This document shows, piece by piece, positions 32,434 to 40,921 of a stretch of 64,000 nucleotides of DNA. Position numbers and translations under genes: made by a program. Under the pieces are notes generated by a model. It was not told the DNA's origin. It saw nothing but the letters and a program-made list of their open reading frames with translations, and made no database searches. The DNA comes from Kuafuiihalomonas sp039024635 (lineage in GTDB: Bacteria > Myxococcota > Kuafuiibacteriia > Kuafuiibacteriales > Kuafuiibacteriaceae), in assembly GCA_039024635.1 (NCBI GenBank), contig JBCCQA010000004.1, positions 1 through 64,000 on the forward strand, read 5' to 3'. Position 1 is the first letter of the stretch; each line of letters begins with the position of its first letter.

Positions 32434-34338
32434 ATGGGCTACCGCTTGGGGACCCAACTCCGCCTTTCGGTCCTGATCGGCGCCACCTCAGTGGGGTGCG
32501 AAGACCGAGAAGGGTTGCTTCTCGACGCCCCTTGCCCCTGCGTGGAAGGCTTCGTGTGCTGCGAAGCCACCCAAACATGTCGCCGTAGCATCGAGGGCTG
32601 CACGATTCCTTTCTCCGTTTCGGCCGTCGAGCCCATAGCCGGCCCGGTCGAAGGCGGGAACCTGCTCAGCGTCCAAGGCCAGGGCTTCGTCGACCCGATT
32701 CAGGTTCTCGTCGGGGGCTCATCCTGCGGCGAACTCGATCGAGTCGACGGGACCCGACTGGTCTGCCGCGTACCCCCGGGTCCATCCCAAGGCGGCCCTG
32801 TCTCGGTGCAGGTTTCCAACCCAAACCAAGACCTCGTCTTGCCCGAAGCCTACCGCTACCAACGCCCCTGGTTTGCCGAACCTTCCGTATCAGGGCTCGA
32901 GAACGCCCCACCCGGCGAGTCGGCCGCGCTCCAGGACCTGGATCAGGACGACGTCCCCGAACTCTTGCTCAGCCGTGCCGATACCCCCCTCGTGCCCTTG
33001 GTCATCTACCGCTGGATTGGAGGTCGGTTCGAGGCCAATGAACCCACCAGCCCTGCGGTCGTGGCCCACGTCGGACTGGGCGGCGCGGACTTCGATGGAG
33101 ATGGTCGAGCAGAGCTGTTCTTCACCGGCCAGGAGGGTACTACGCCCCTCACCGTTCTCAATCCATCCGGTTCGGGCGACTGGCGACCGGAGCCCACCGA
33201 GTCCCTGGCCGTCGGCAGCATCCTCCCCCCGCTCCCCGCCGACGTGGACGGAGACGGCGCTCTGGAGCTTGTCGGCTGTCGCCGCTTCGACGAATTCATG
33301 GACGAGCCCCGGATCCTCATCCTCGAGCGCGTCGATGGAACCTGGCGCCGCAAGGAGGCCGAAGGCTCGGCACGACCCAACCTGAGGTGCGAGATGGTGT
33401 CCGCGGCCGACATCGACTTCGATGGCGACCCAGACTTCGCCTCGTGTGGGGAGACGCTGCAGCTTTGGGAGAATCGCGGCGGACGCCTCTTCGACATCAC
33501 ACAGAGCGCGGGACTGAGCCTGCTTCCCTTCCAGGCCGATTGCAGCGGTTTGGAATGGGTCGACTGGAACGACGACGGCCTGCTCGACCTCGCCGTCACC
33601 CCCGAAGGCGAGTCCTTTGGCGGGGCCGTGAACGCCCCTCGAGCAGGACTGGTCCTGGTCCGCAATATCACGGCTCAACGTGGGCTCGCGTTCGAGTTCG
33701 CCGAAGGGCTCGATCTGGACGGGCCCTCTCCTGACTGTCGCTCCCTGGATGATGCGCCCCGAGAGGGCGCGTCCCTTCGCTACGGAGCGCGGGCCAGCGC
33801 CTGGTTGGACGTGGACCGAGACGGGGACCGGGATCTCTTCCTCCCCCTGCCCTCTTTCCGCTGCCCTTTGGGTCCTAGCCTCTTCTTGAACCGTCATCGT
33901 CAAGGCGAGTCGGGCTTCATTCGCGTGCCCCTGTCCTTGGCGGGCGTCCTCTCAGGTGCCACCTCCGTCGCCCGGGGCGACCTGGACCAAGATGGCGATG
34001 AAGACCTCGTGGTTCACTCCCGAGGCCCCAACGCGGCCAGGGTCTATCTGGGTCAAGGTGCTGGTTTGGGCTTTCGAAGGCTCCGGGTGTGGCCTCGGAT
34101 CGAGGGCCGCCCCGCCTGGGGGGTGACGATCGTGCTCTGGGAAGGCGTCCCAAATGAGTCCCGCCGTCAGGTCGCAAGCTTGTCTGCGACGGGGCGTAGA
34201 GGCGGATCCGAGCCGTTCGTCGACTTCGGCCTAGGAGTGTTCGAGGGAGCGGTAACCGTCCGCGTCGACTTCGGCACGGGTCAGATCGTCGAGCGGAGCC
34301 TTGGCGCCGAGATCTTCGAGGTCGAGATCAGTCCCTAA
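32434..34338 (+). CDS. Lipoprotein with IPT/TIG domain and FG-GAP repeats
   Basis: 634 residues. The signal peptide ends at a possible lipobox (GATSVGC). A small Cys-rich segment (APCPCVEGFVCCEATQTCRR) is followed by an IPT/TIG immunoglobulin-like domain (AVEPIAGPVEGGNLLSVQGQ, then GFVDPIQVLVGG and LVCRVPPG). The remainder is FG-GAP/VCBS repeats, an integrin-like propeller with calcium loops: DLDQDDVPELLL, DFDGDGRAELFF, DVDGDGALELVG, DIDFDGDPDFAS, DWNDDGLLDLAV, DVDRDGDRDLFL and DLDQDGDEDLVV. The number of loops fits a seven-bladed propeller. Probably an outer-surface binding or adhesion protein. The next gene, another lipoprotein, follows in the same direction after 96 bases. Confidence 0.85.
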   Translation: MGYRLGTQLRLSVLIGATSVGCEDREGLLLDAPCPCVEGFVCCEATQTCRRSIEGCTIPFSVSAVEPIAGPVEGGNLLSVQGQGFVDPIQVLVGGSSCGELDRVDGTRLVCRVPPGPSQGGPVSVQVSNPNQDLVLPEAYRYQRPWFAEPSVSGLENAPPGESAALQDLDQDDVPELLLSRADTPLVPLVIYRWIGGRFEANEPTSPAVVAHVGLGGADFDGDGRAELFFTGQEGTTPLTVLNPSGSGDWRPEPTESLAVGSILPPLPADVDGDGALELVGCRRFDEFMDEPRILILERVDGTWRRKEAEGSARPNLRCEMVSAADIDFDGDPDFASCGETLQLWENRGGRLFDITQSAGLSLLPFQADCSGLEWVDWNDDGLLDLAVTPEGESFGGAVNAPRAGLVLVRNITAQRGLAFEFAEGLDLDGPSPDCRSLDDAPREGASLRYGARASAWLDVDRDGDRDLFLPLPSFRCPLGPSLFLNRHRQGESGFIRVPLSLAGVLSGATSVARGDLDQDGDEDLVVHSRGPNAARVYLGQGAGLGFRRLRVWPRIEGRPAWGVTIVLWEGVPNESRRQVASLSATGRRGGSEPFVDFGLGVFEGAVTVRVDFGTGQIVERSLGAEIFEVEISP

Positions 34339-34434
34339 GGGGCTCCAGAGCGATCGACGAGAAGGGGATTTCTTTTCTTCGGACCTCAGGTCGATTCATC
34401 CGCGCAGAAATCCAGCTCGCGTAAAAGGGAGACC

Positions 34435-36486
34435 ATGGCCCGCACGCAGATCGTCCTGATTCCCTTGCTCGTAGCCGCGACGGCTTGCGGGAGCGGCTCG
34501 GACGACGACGCCAGCCGAGACCTCGGTGAACCCGTAGACACGGGCCAAGCGATGGATCCCGACCTGGGCTCCCTGGATTCGGGCACCACCGACCTCGGCC
34601 AGGCGCAGGACATGGGCCAGCAGGAGGGGTTGATAACAGCATCCATCGGCGTATCGGGCGGAACGCTTGAGGCGGAAGGGGTGCGCCTAGTGGTTCCCGA
34701 AGGCGCCTTGGCCGAGACGGTCGAGATCTCTCTTCGTTTTCTCCAGGAGGGCGAAATCCCCGAGGCCCAACGCGTTACCGGGGCCGCCGTCGATCTTGGT
34801 CCAGATGGGCAGGTCTTCGCACTGCCCGTGCAGATCATCATCGACGATCCCGGCCCCGCTCCTAACGGATTCACGAAAGCTGTCCTGCGTCTCAACGAAG
34901 TGACGATGACGTGGGCACCCGTCTTGGAAGGACAGCGCTCGGGGGAGCAGTCGGTCGGCCAGCTGAACTCATTCTCGGTCTATGCTAGTGGCCTGGTCCC
35001 TTCGATGATGGGGGGCATTCAAGAGGGCGAATTCGGCTGCACGAGCGACGTAGAGTGCGACGACGACTTGCGATGCGGCATCGACTATGGACTTCAGTTC
35101 AGCAGTGGCAACATGCCAGGGAACGTCTGCGTGCGGGCCCACTGCGTCAATGGCGTCCGGGACGAACTGGAGGCCGGCGTCGACTGTGGCGGCGACCTCA
35201 GCTGCGGCGACTGCCGTCGGAAGTTCGACGCCACGACAGGAACCCGACGCTACGGCAGCTTTCCTCTCGGCGATGGGAGCCCTCTGGTGGATCTCGCGGC
35301 CGATTCCGAAGGCGGGGTCTTTGGCCTTTTTCGCAGCGGCTACATCGTGCAGCTCGACGAGGATGGCGATCTTCTCCGGCAGGCCTACTTCATCCCTCCC
35401 GAGAACGTGATCGAGCCCTTCAGCAGCATTGCGCTGGACCAGCAGAACGACATCTTCCTGGTCGACACCCGTAACGTCTCCAAGTTCGACGACGCCGGGC
35501 GCTCCCTGTGGAACCTCAGCCTGACCGGCGCCCCGACCGAGATCCGCGACATAGATTTCGACTGCGAGAACAACCTCATCTTGGTTGGCTACTATGGCGG
35601 CGCAGTATCCGTCGGAGGCGCGGAGATGCTGCCCGATCTGGGCCTCACTGCTGGCTTCGTCGTCAAGCTGGCGCCCGACGGAAGCGTGCTCCACAGCCAA
35701 GGATTCGCCGACATGCAGCTGGAGCATGTAGTCACCAAGACCTACGGTCGGCCTTCGATCGCAACCTGTGACTATTACGTAGCGGGCCACTCGGACGGCA
35801 AGCTGACCATCAACTTCACGGGAGACCCCGCCGACGACATTCCTGGCTCTTCAGGTACCGCAGCCGCCCACGCTCCCTTCGCCCGCTTCGGACCTGACGA
35901 CTCGTTGGTCTACGCCTACCGGATCGCCGGTTCGCCTCGCTACAGCTTCGACGGTCTCCGGGTGCTCATGGGCATCACCATGGAAGACTTCAATCCCATT
36001 CTCTTCGGCGCGGCGAGCGCCGTCCTGGGCGGCGGGCGAGGCGTAGCCAGCGGACGATTTTGGGGAGGCCGTATGAACCGAAACACCGGCGCGATACAAA
36101 ACTTCTTCGACATCGGAGCCGGCGCCAACTCGAGCAACGAGACCCTCGCACCCTTCGAAACCTTGGGCTCACCCATTCTCGTGAGCGGCGGCCTTTTTCA
36201 GGAAGAGACTTTGCGCTTCTTCTCGCCCACAGGCTTCGAGGTCGGTCAGCCTGGACGGCTCTCCTTCTTCCTCATCAGCTCCTCCAATTGGGTCCAGACC
36301 TTCGACTTCACGACGGCCGGCGGTTCCGAAGAGTTCGTGATGACGGCGACGGCCCAGGGAAGGCCGGTGGTCGGCCTCAGCCTGCGAGCTAATCAGGACC
36401 AAGCCGTCGAATGGGACGGCGGCACGTTCGACTCAGCCTCTCTCCCGGGCAACTTCGCCACGTTCATCGCCGGCTTCGACCCCTGA
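34435..36486 (+). CDS. Lipoprotein with ZU5-like domain, Cys-rich segment and repeat domain
   Basis: 683 residues. AAAGGGAG upstream of the ATG is a good ribosome-binding site, and the leader ends in a lipobox (LLVAATAC). An Asp-rich spacer leads to a ZU5-like domain at about 60-185 (IGVSGGTLEAEGVRLVVPEG followed by ALAETVEISLRF). Next is a cysteine-rich segment of the kind common in myxobacterial surface proteins (CTSDVECDDDLRCG, HCVNGVRDELEAGVDCGG, CGDC). The rest looks like a beta-propeller (SEGGVFGLFRSGYIVQLDED, QNDIFLVDTRNVSKFDDAG). The ZU5-like domain is shared with the beta-helix lipoprotein at 30614. Function unknown; surface location is well supported. Confidence 0.8.
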   Translation: MARTQIVLIPLLVAATACGSGSDDDASRDLGEPVDTGQAMDPDLGSLDSGTTDLGQAQDMGQQEGLITASIGVSGGTLEAEGVRLVVPEGALAETVEISLRFLQEGEIPEAQRVTGAAVDLGPDGQVFALPVQIIIDDPGPAPNGFTKAVLRLNEVTMTWAPVLEGQRSGEQSVGQLNSFSVYASGLVPSMMGGIQEGEFGCTSDVECDDDLRCGIDYGLQFSSGNMPGNVCVRAHCVNGVRDELEAGVDCGGDLSCGDCRRKFDATTGTRRYGSFPLGDGSPLVDLAADSEGGVFGLFRSGYIVQLDEDGDLLRQAYFIPPENVIEPFSSIALDQQNDIFLVDTRNVSKFDDAGRSLWNLSLTGAPTEIRDIDFDCENNLILVGYYGGAVSVGGAEMLPDLGLTAGFVVKLAPDGSVLHSQGFADMQLEHVVTKTYGRPSIATCDYYVAGHSDGKLTINFTGDPADDIPGSSGTAAAHAPFARFGPDDSLVYAYRIAGSPRYSFDGLRVLMGITMEDFNPILFGAASAVLGGGRGVASGRFWGGRMNRNTGAIQNFFDIGAGANSSNETLAPFETLGSPILVSGGLFQEETLRFFSPTGFEVGQPGRLSFFLISSSNWVQTFDFTTAGGSEEFVMTATAQGRPVVGLSLRANQDQAVEWDGGTFDSASLPGNFATFIAGFDP

Positions 36487-36712
36487 GCCAGACTCGAGAA
36501 GACGGTAGAAGGAGTCCGCCGAGGGAGACATCACCCCTTCTTCGTTGAGAATGCACCGGCTGACGGCTAGCTGCTCCCGCCACGCCATACCGCGGAGGCC
36601 GCCTCTGCGACCGAAGGGGCGATGTCGTCGACACCCCCATTTTCCTTCCCGACGGCATCCACCAAGAAGGGCAACAATAGAAGTGCTGGTACGAAGACCG
36701 CGGGCGAGAGAC

Positions 36713-38326
36713 TCAGAGCGACGGTCGGGTCTGGTCCGACGACGCCAAAGCCGAGTACGGACGCTGTTCAGAAGCAGAAGACGCCCGGTGCTCCTGCCGC
36801 GGATCCGCCGCCCTGGCCAAGGCGATGAGCCTATCGGACAGCGCACCGAGTCCGTGGGCGATGGTGCTTGCATCGGCGGCCACCGTCCGGGTTCGGACGG
36901 CGCCTTCGACCGTGGCTCGAGTCTTGTCGGCCATGCCGAGGACCCCTCCTCGGGACGCGACGATGCTCTGACCGATCTCCTCCACTGTCGCCGCCTGCTT
37001 CTCGACAGCGGAGTTGATGTTGGCTTGGGCGGCATCAATGGACCGGATGATGTTCACGATGCTCGAAATAGCCTCCACGGCGCCGGCTGTACCGGAGCGA
37101 ATCGCGTCGACCTTGTGCGCGATGTCCTCGGTGGCCTTTGCGGTTCCTTTGGCCAGCTCCTTCACTTCGGTGGCCACGACGCCAAAGCCCTTGCCTGCTT
37201 CCCCGGCCCGGGCCGCCTCGATGGTGGCGTTCAACGCCAGCAAGTTGGTCTGCTGGGCGATGGAGGCGATCGTCTTCAAGATCCCGCCGATCTCCTCCGA
37301 GCTGACACCGAGTCTCTGCATCTGCTCGTCGGAAGCTCGGGCCGCCTCGACCGCCTCTTTAGCCACTCGAGCCGCTTCGGTGGCGTCCTCGGCCACACCT
37401 CGGGTCGAGACCCGGAGCTGATCCAGACCGCTCGCTGCCGCATCTGCGCTGCCAACGACGGCAGGCGCCAGGTCGGCGACCGCTTCGATATCGGCTTTGG
37501 TAGCTTCGATGCGCTCGTCGACCTGCTCGCTGGCCTCGGCGATCTGACGAGAGGCCCGACCGATCTGCTCGGCGCCCTCCTCCAAGGACACGAAGGCCTC
37601 GACCAAGGCCGTGATGTCGGAGCAGAACTTCACGATCTTGTAGGGGCGACCCGCGGAGGTCTTGGTGGACGAGTAGGTCGCCTCTATCCAGACACGTTTT
37701 CCGTCCTTTCGAACCCTCTCATACTGAGCGCTGAAAGACTCGCCGGCACCGAGGCGTCGCCAAAAATCGAGGTAGACCTGCGACTCCCTTTCTTCCGGGA
37801 GCACGAAGATGCGGTGATGACGTCCTCGGATCTCATCAAGACGGTAGCCCATCGCATCCAAGAAGTTCTGGTTGGCGTCTCGGATGTGGCCGTCCAGGTC
37901 GAACTCGATGACGGCCTTGGCGCGACTGAGGGAGCGTATCTGGCTAGCCGCGTCCTCGAACTCCCGGTGGGTCGTGGTGACGTCGCTTCCGAGACCGAGC
38001 CAGCGAGCGCCTCCCGGCATCCTCGTGAAAGTCATGTGGAGCCAGCAAGCGCGCCGTTCCTCGAGGCGGTTGAAACGGAAGACCATCGGGGGTGGAAGCT
38101 CGCCAGTGGCGAAAGCATTCAAGACGGTCCCGAAGTTGCTACGTTCATCGACCACGAGCGCCTCCTGGAGCCTTCTCCCGGGCCCTAAGGGGATGCCGAA
38201 CTCTTCGAAGCGCTCGCTGCATGCGTGGACGAGCCCCTCTGCGTCGAGCTCCACCGCAGCGTGGGCGGACCATAGGGCCTCCATCAAGCCCGAGACCGCC
38301 TGCAGACCTTTGCCTGACCCACTCAT
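36713..38326 (-). CDS. Soluble methyl-accepting chemotaxis protein with PAS domains
   Basis: 537 residues without any membrane helix. The N-terminal half has two PAS-type domains; the second is clear (VIEFDLDGHIRDANQNFLDA, GYRLDEIRGRHHRIF, WIEATYSSTKTSAGRPYKIV). The C-terminal half is the coiled-coil signalling domain with the highly conserved hairpin tip IASIAQQTNLLALNATIEAA followed by RAGEAGKGFGVVATEVKELA. Cytoplasmic PAS-MCPs usually sense redox or flavin/heme state and feed a CheA/CheW array, possibly controlling gliding or pilus motility here. No che genes are adjacent. The last 40 residues are low-complexity. Upstream, 38327-38428 contains a nine-base inverted repeat (TGACCGGGC at 38381-38389 and its complement at 38423-38431). 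Confidence 0.92.
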   Translation of the reverse strand: MSGSGKGLQAVSGLMEALWSAHAAVELDAEGLVHACSERFEEFGIPLGPGRRLQEALVVDERSNFGTVLNAFATGELPPPMVFRFNRLEERRACWLHMTFTRMPGGARWLGLGSDVTTTHREFEDAASQIRSLSRAKAVIEFDLDGHIRDANQNFLDAMGYRLDEIRGRHHRIFVLPEERESQVYLDFWRRLGAGESFSAQYERVRKDGKRVWIEATYSSTKTSAGRPYKIVKFCSDITALVEAFVSLEEGAEQIGRASRQIAEASEQVDERIEATKADIEAVADLAPAVVGSADAAASGLDQLRVSTRGVAEDATEAARVAKEAVEAARASDEQMQRLGVSSEEIGGILKTIASIAQQTNLLALNATIEAARAGEAGKGFGVVATEVKELAKGTAKATEDIAHKVDAIRSGTAGAVEAISSIVNIIRSIDAAQANINSAVEKQAATVEEIGQSIVASRGGVLGMADKTRATVEGAVRTRTVAADASTIAHGLGALSDRLIALARAADPRQEHRASSASEQRPYSALASSDQTRPSL

Positions 38327-38428
38327 CGTGGATCGGTTTCGGCCTTCTTCGTTCGAATTGAAGCCTGCCCGAAGGGGTTCTGACCGGGCGTGCCACCCTT
38401 TGCCAGGCCAAGAGGGGACGAAGCCCGG

Positions 38429-38638
38429 TCAGGGATCGAAGCCCGTCATCCTAGAGGATTGAGCTAGAGATCGGCCGATGATGGTCGATAGCTGGCGCGT
38501 GGAGGGCGTGGAGTCGGAGGGAGCCAGCTTCAAGCCGATCGAACCGACATCCGGCGCCGGGTAGTCCAGGTCTGCATCACCGGACCAACCCTCGCGGTCC
38601 TGCTCTGCTTCATGGTCCGAGGTCTCTCGAGTCGACAT
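38429..38638 (-). CDS. Small acidic hypothetical protein
   Basis: 69 residues from an ATG at 38638 (MSTRETSDHEAEQDREGWSG onward, ending RSLAQSSRMTGFDP). It has no domain, no signal peptide and no good ribosome-binding site. The gap between the chemoreceptor gene and the following plus-strand gene would otherwise be empty over 342 bases. A nine-base inverted repeat ends exactly at its stop codon (38423-38431), which would fit a terminator for this gene. An antisense extension of the frame into the plus-strand gene is not credible. Treat as tentative. Confidence 0.35.
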   Translation of the reverse strand: MSTRETSDHEAEQDREGWSGDADLDYPAPDVGSIGLKLAPSDSTPSTRQLSTIIGRSLAQSSRMTGFDP

Positions 38639-38668
38639 GGGACTCGCACGCTGAGAGCCTGCTCCTAG

Positions 38669-39199
38669 GTGAAACTGACCGAGAACGCCGAGATCGGAGA
38701 TTGGCCGGATCACGAGCTCGCACAGCTCGAGGCCCTGGGATTCGTCCCGATGGGTCGGCTCGACGACGGCGTGAACAACGTCGCCGTCCTGACCCACCCT
38801 GCCCCCCCGACCTATGCCCTCCTCTATGCCGGCACCCCCTATGTCGAGTTCCACTCGCTCCACCCTCGAGGCTATGGGTCAGTGACGACCGACGCGCCGA
38901 GCAGAGTGGATGAGTTCGGGGAGCATGAGGGCCGACGAGATCGGCCCGAGGGCACAACGCTGCATCGCTTGCTCGAGCCCGCGGCCCTGTTTGGGGTGCA
39001 CAAAGCGTTGGTCGAGGAACTCTCACCGAGCCGAGGGTCGGCTCAGCCCACAAAGGGCCTAGAAGGCGCCCGTCGCAGGCTCGAGGCTTTGGTCGGCCGA
39101 AGGTCTTGGCGCGACATTCAGTCACTTGCGACCCTGGCCTTGGTGTTCGTCAGCACCATTGCCCTCGCGGCGGCAGCCCTCAGCTTCTTCGGCGAGTGA
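38669..39199 (+). CDS. Hypothetical protein with C-terminal membrane anchor
   Basis: 176 residues from a GTG. The N-terminal 130 residues are soluble and charged (ENAEIGDWPDHELAQLEALG, then VPMGRLDDGVNNVAVLTHP, YALLYAGTPYVEFHSL), and a single hydrophobic helix closes the protein (TLALVFVSTIALAAAALSFF). The charge pattern before the helix suggests a tail-anchored cytoplasmic protein. I recognise no family. Codon use and composition look like those of the neighbours. Its stop codon overlaps an 18-base inverted repeat shared with the oppositely directed 45-residue protein. Confidence 0.65.
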   Translation: MKLTENAEIGDWPDHELAQLEALGFVPMGRLDDGVNNVAVLTHPAPPTYALLYAGTPYVEFHSLHPRGYGSVTTDAPSRVDEFGEHEGRRDRPEGTTLHRLLEPAALFGVHKALVEELSPSRGSAQPTKGLEGARRRLEALVGRRSWRDIQSLATLALVFVSTIALAAAALSFFGE

Positions 39200-39215
39200 G
39201 GTCCCACGGGACCTC
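39198..39215. terminator. Compact inverted repeat between convergent genes
   Basis: GAGGTCCC (39198-39205) and GGGACCTC (39208-39215) are perfectly complementary around two bases, so the structure is an 18-base palindrome. It covers the last bases of both convergent stop codons, which suggests a shared bidirectional terminator, although no T-tract follows on either side. Confidence 0.4.
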
Positions 39216-39351
39216 AGCGAACGTCGGCGTTTCCTTTGGACCGAAGAAGCGTGTGCCTTCCGGTGGTCCCTAGACGGGCCATGCCGTCGAGTATCGCCGT
39301 GAGGACCACGATGGCGGCGATGGAGATGGCGGTGATTTCGGCTAGCAGCAT
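39214..39351 (-). CDS. 45-residue single-pass membrane protein
   Basis: The ATG at 39351 is preceded by a very strong ribosome-binding site (GGGAGGAGG, six bases away), better than that of most genes in the window. The product is one hydrophobic helix (AEITAISIAAIVVLTAILDG) followed by a basic tail rich in Arg and Lys (MARLGTTGRHTLLRSKGNAD then VR). Small membrane proteins of this type often regulate transporters, kinases or envelope stress. No homologue comes to mind. It ends in the palindrome at 39198-39215, and the left 218 bases of the following intergenic region (39352-39568) hold nothing else that I can recognise. Confidence 0.65.
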   Translation of the reverse strand: MLLAEITAISIAAIVVLTAILDGMARLGTTGRHTLLRSKGNADVR

Positions 39352-39568
39352 TTCGACCTCCTCCCGGCCCAAGGCCGAAATATTAGGGTAAACCGCGGAT
39401 TCCTGGTCCTCGGTCCTCGTGAATGACGTTATCTCGTCACTCTTTTGTCACAATACGCCCAGGCGGACTCGGCGTCAATCCGGGGCCTTGCCGTCGCACC
39501 ACGGCCGTCCCAGGAGGCCCTGGGGTCCAATCTTGACTCCCCAAGCGATCCCTCGCGAAAACCCCGGA

Positions 39569-40129
39569 ATGACACCGATTCGGCTCGCGTTAGCGACTGC
39601 CTTGGCCTGGATGGCGTGCGGACCGGATGATGCCAACGAGGGGGCGGGCCGCCTCGGCGAACAAGCGGAACAGGCCATTGCGGAACGAGACGACGACGAA
39701 CGAACCGAAGCTTCCGAGGACAGCACCGAATGCCGAGCGCTGGCGGGGGAGCTGCGGCGTCGTTGCTCGGCATCGGACGAGACGGAGGCGGCCTGCCGCC
39801 GTCGCATCGCCGCCGCCGTCGAGGCCTGCCAAGACGAGGAGGACGAGGAAGAGGACCGCCCGGACCGAGACGAACGTGAGAGCGACGAAGAGGAACTGGA
39901 ACGCGGGGACCGAATCTGCCGGGCCATCGCGGGTCGGGTCTTCCGCCGCTGCAGCGATAAAGAAGCGACCGAGAGTGAGTGCCGGCGTCGAGCCAACCTT
40001 GTGGCAGAAGCCTGCCTGGATCGACTAGGTGACGACGAGGAGGTCCGGGGGGGCGGAGACCGCAAGGAAGACCGCGGCAGGGACGACCAGACGGACGATC
40101 CGCGAGCCGGAGGTAGCGACTTGGGCTGA
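39569..40129 (+). CDS. Acidic lipoprotein with two four-cysteine repeats
   Basis: About 186 residues from the ATG at 39569, chosen because a lipoprotein leader follows at once (MTPIRLALATALAWMACGPD); the longer open frame to 39419 has no such leader. The mature protein is extremely rich in Asp, Glu and Arg and contains two matching units: ECRALAGELRRRCSAS with ACRRRIAAAVEAC, and ICRAIAGRVFRRCSDK with ECRRRANLVAEAC, each with four cysteines in a C-x10/11-C-x8/9-C-x9/10-C helical-hairpin-like pattern. Highly charged spacers separate and follow them. A metal-binding or structural periplasmic role is possible. Unknown family. Confidence 0.7.
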   Translation: MTPIRLALATALAWMACGPDDANEGAGRLGEQAEQAIAERDDDERTEASEDSTECRALAGELRRRCSASDETEAACRRRIAAAVEACQDEEDEEEDRPDRDERESDEEELERGDRICRAIAGRVFRRCSDKEATESECRRRANLVAEACLDRLGDDEEVRGGGDRKEDRGRDDQTDDPRAGGSDLG

Positions 40130-40205
40130 GGCCCGATCGCAGGACCCTAGCCATCGAGCGGGCCCCTTAAGCCGGCTCCGCTTGGTGCGCAGTCGGGACC
40201 ATGCC

Positions 40206-40850
40206 ATGGCCCGGCCCATGATCGACCTGTACAGCATGGGAACGCCCAATGGGGTGAAGGCCAGCATAGCGCTGGAAGAGCTCGAGCTTCCTTACACCCT
40301 TCACCGCATCAACATCATGAAAGGCGACCAGAACACACTCGAATATCGGAAGATATCGCCCAACGGCAAGATCCCGGCCATCGTCGATGGGGACGCCCCA
40401 GGGGGTCCACTCCGTATCATGGAGTCGGGGGCCATCCTGATCTACCTTGCGCGCAAGGCCGGCCAGCTTTTTCCGGCCGACGCCCATACCGAAAGCCAAG
40501 TGCTGCAGTGGCTGTTCTTTCAGGTTGGTCACGTCGGACCCATGTTTGGGCAGTTCGGCCACTTCAAGAGGTTCGCCGGCGACAAGTGCGACCACCCCTA
40601 TCCCCTGGAGCGGTACCGGGCCGAATCCGAGCGACTCTTGGGTGTCCTCGACGCTCGTCTCGCAGGCCGGAAGTGGCTGGTCGACGACTACAGCATCGCC
40701 GATATCGCCACCTGCCCCTGGGTGGGCGCCCTCGACTTCTACGATGGGACGGAAGACGTGGGCCTTTCCAAGTTCGAGAACGTCCTCCGCTGGAAGAGCG
40801 CCTTTGAAGCTCGCCCAGCGGTCCAGCGAGGCGTCGCGGCCGTTAGCTGA
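40206..40850 (+). CDS. Nu-class-like glutathione transferase (YfcG family)
   Basis: About 214 residues from the ATG at 40206; an ATG at 40218 is also possible. The N-terminal thioredoxin fold starts MIDLYSMGTPNGVKASIALE, with TPNG at the active site and SPNGKIPAIVDGD forming the cis-Pro loop, followed by ESGAILIYLARKAG, which binds the glutathione gamma-glutamyl group. The helical C-terminal domain contains YSIADIATCPWV (N-capping box) and ends with ARPAVQRG. In YfcG/YghU proteins these features support disulfide-bond reduction with two glutathiones rather than conjugation. A second member, YghU, is at 61526. Confidence 0.9.
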   Translation: MARPMIDLYSMGTPNGVKASIALEELELPYTLHRINIMKGDQNTLEYRKISPNGKIPAIVDGDAPGGPLRIMESGAILIYLARKAGQLFPADAHTESQVLQWLFFQVGHVGPMFGQFGHFKRFAGDKCDHPYPLERYRAESERLLGVLDARLAGRKWLVDDYSIADIATCPWVGALDFYDGTEDVGLSKFENVLRWKSAFEARPAVQRGVAAVS

Positions 40851-40921
40851 GCGAAAGGCGATCCGCTACTTCCGCCCGCCTTTGCCCTCGCGGTGCCCGA
40901 AAAAGAGGGCTAGACGAGCCC

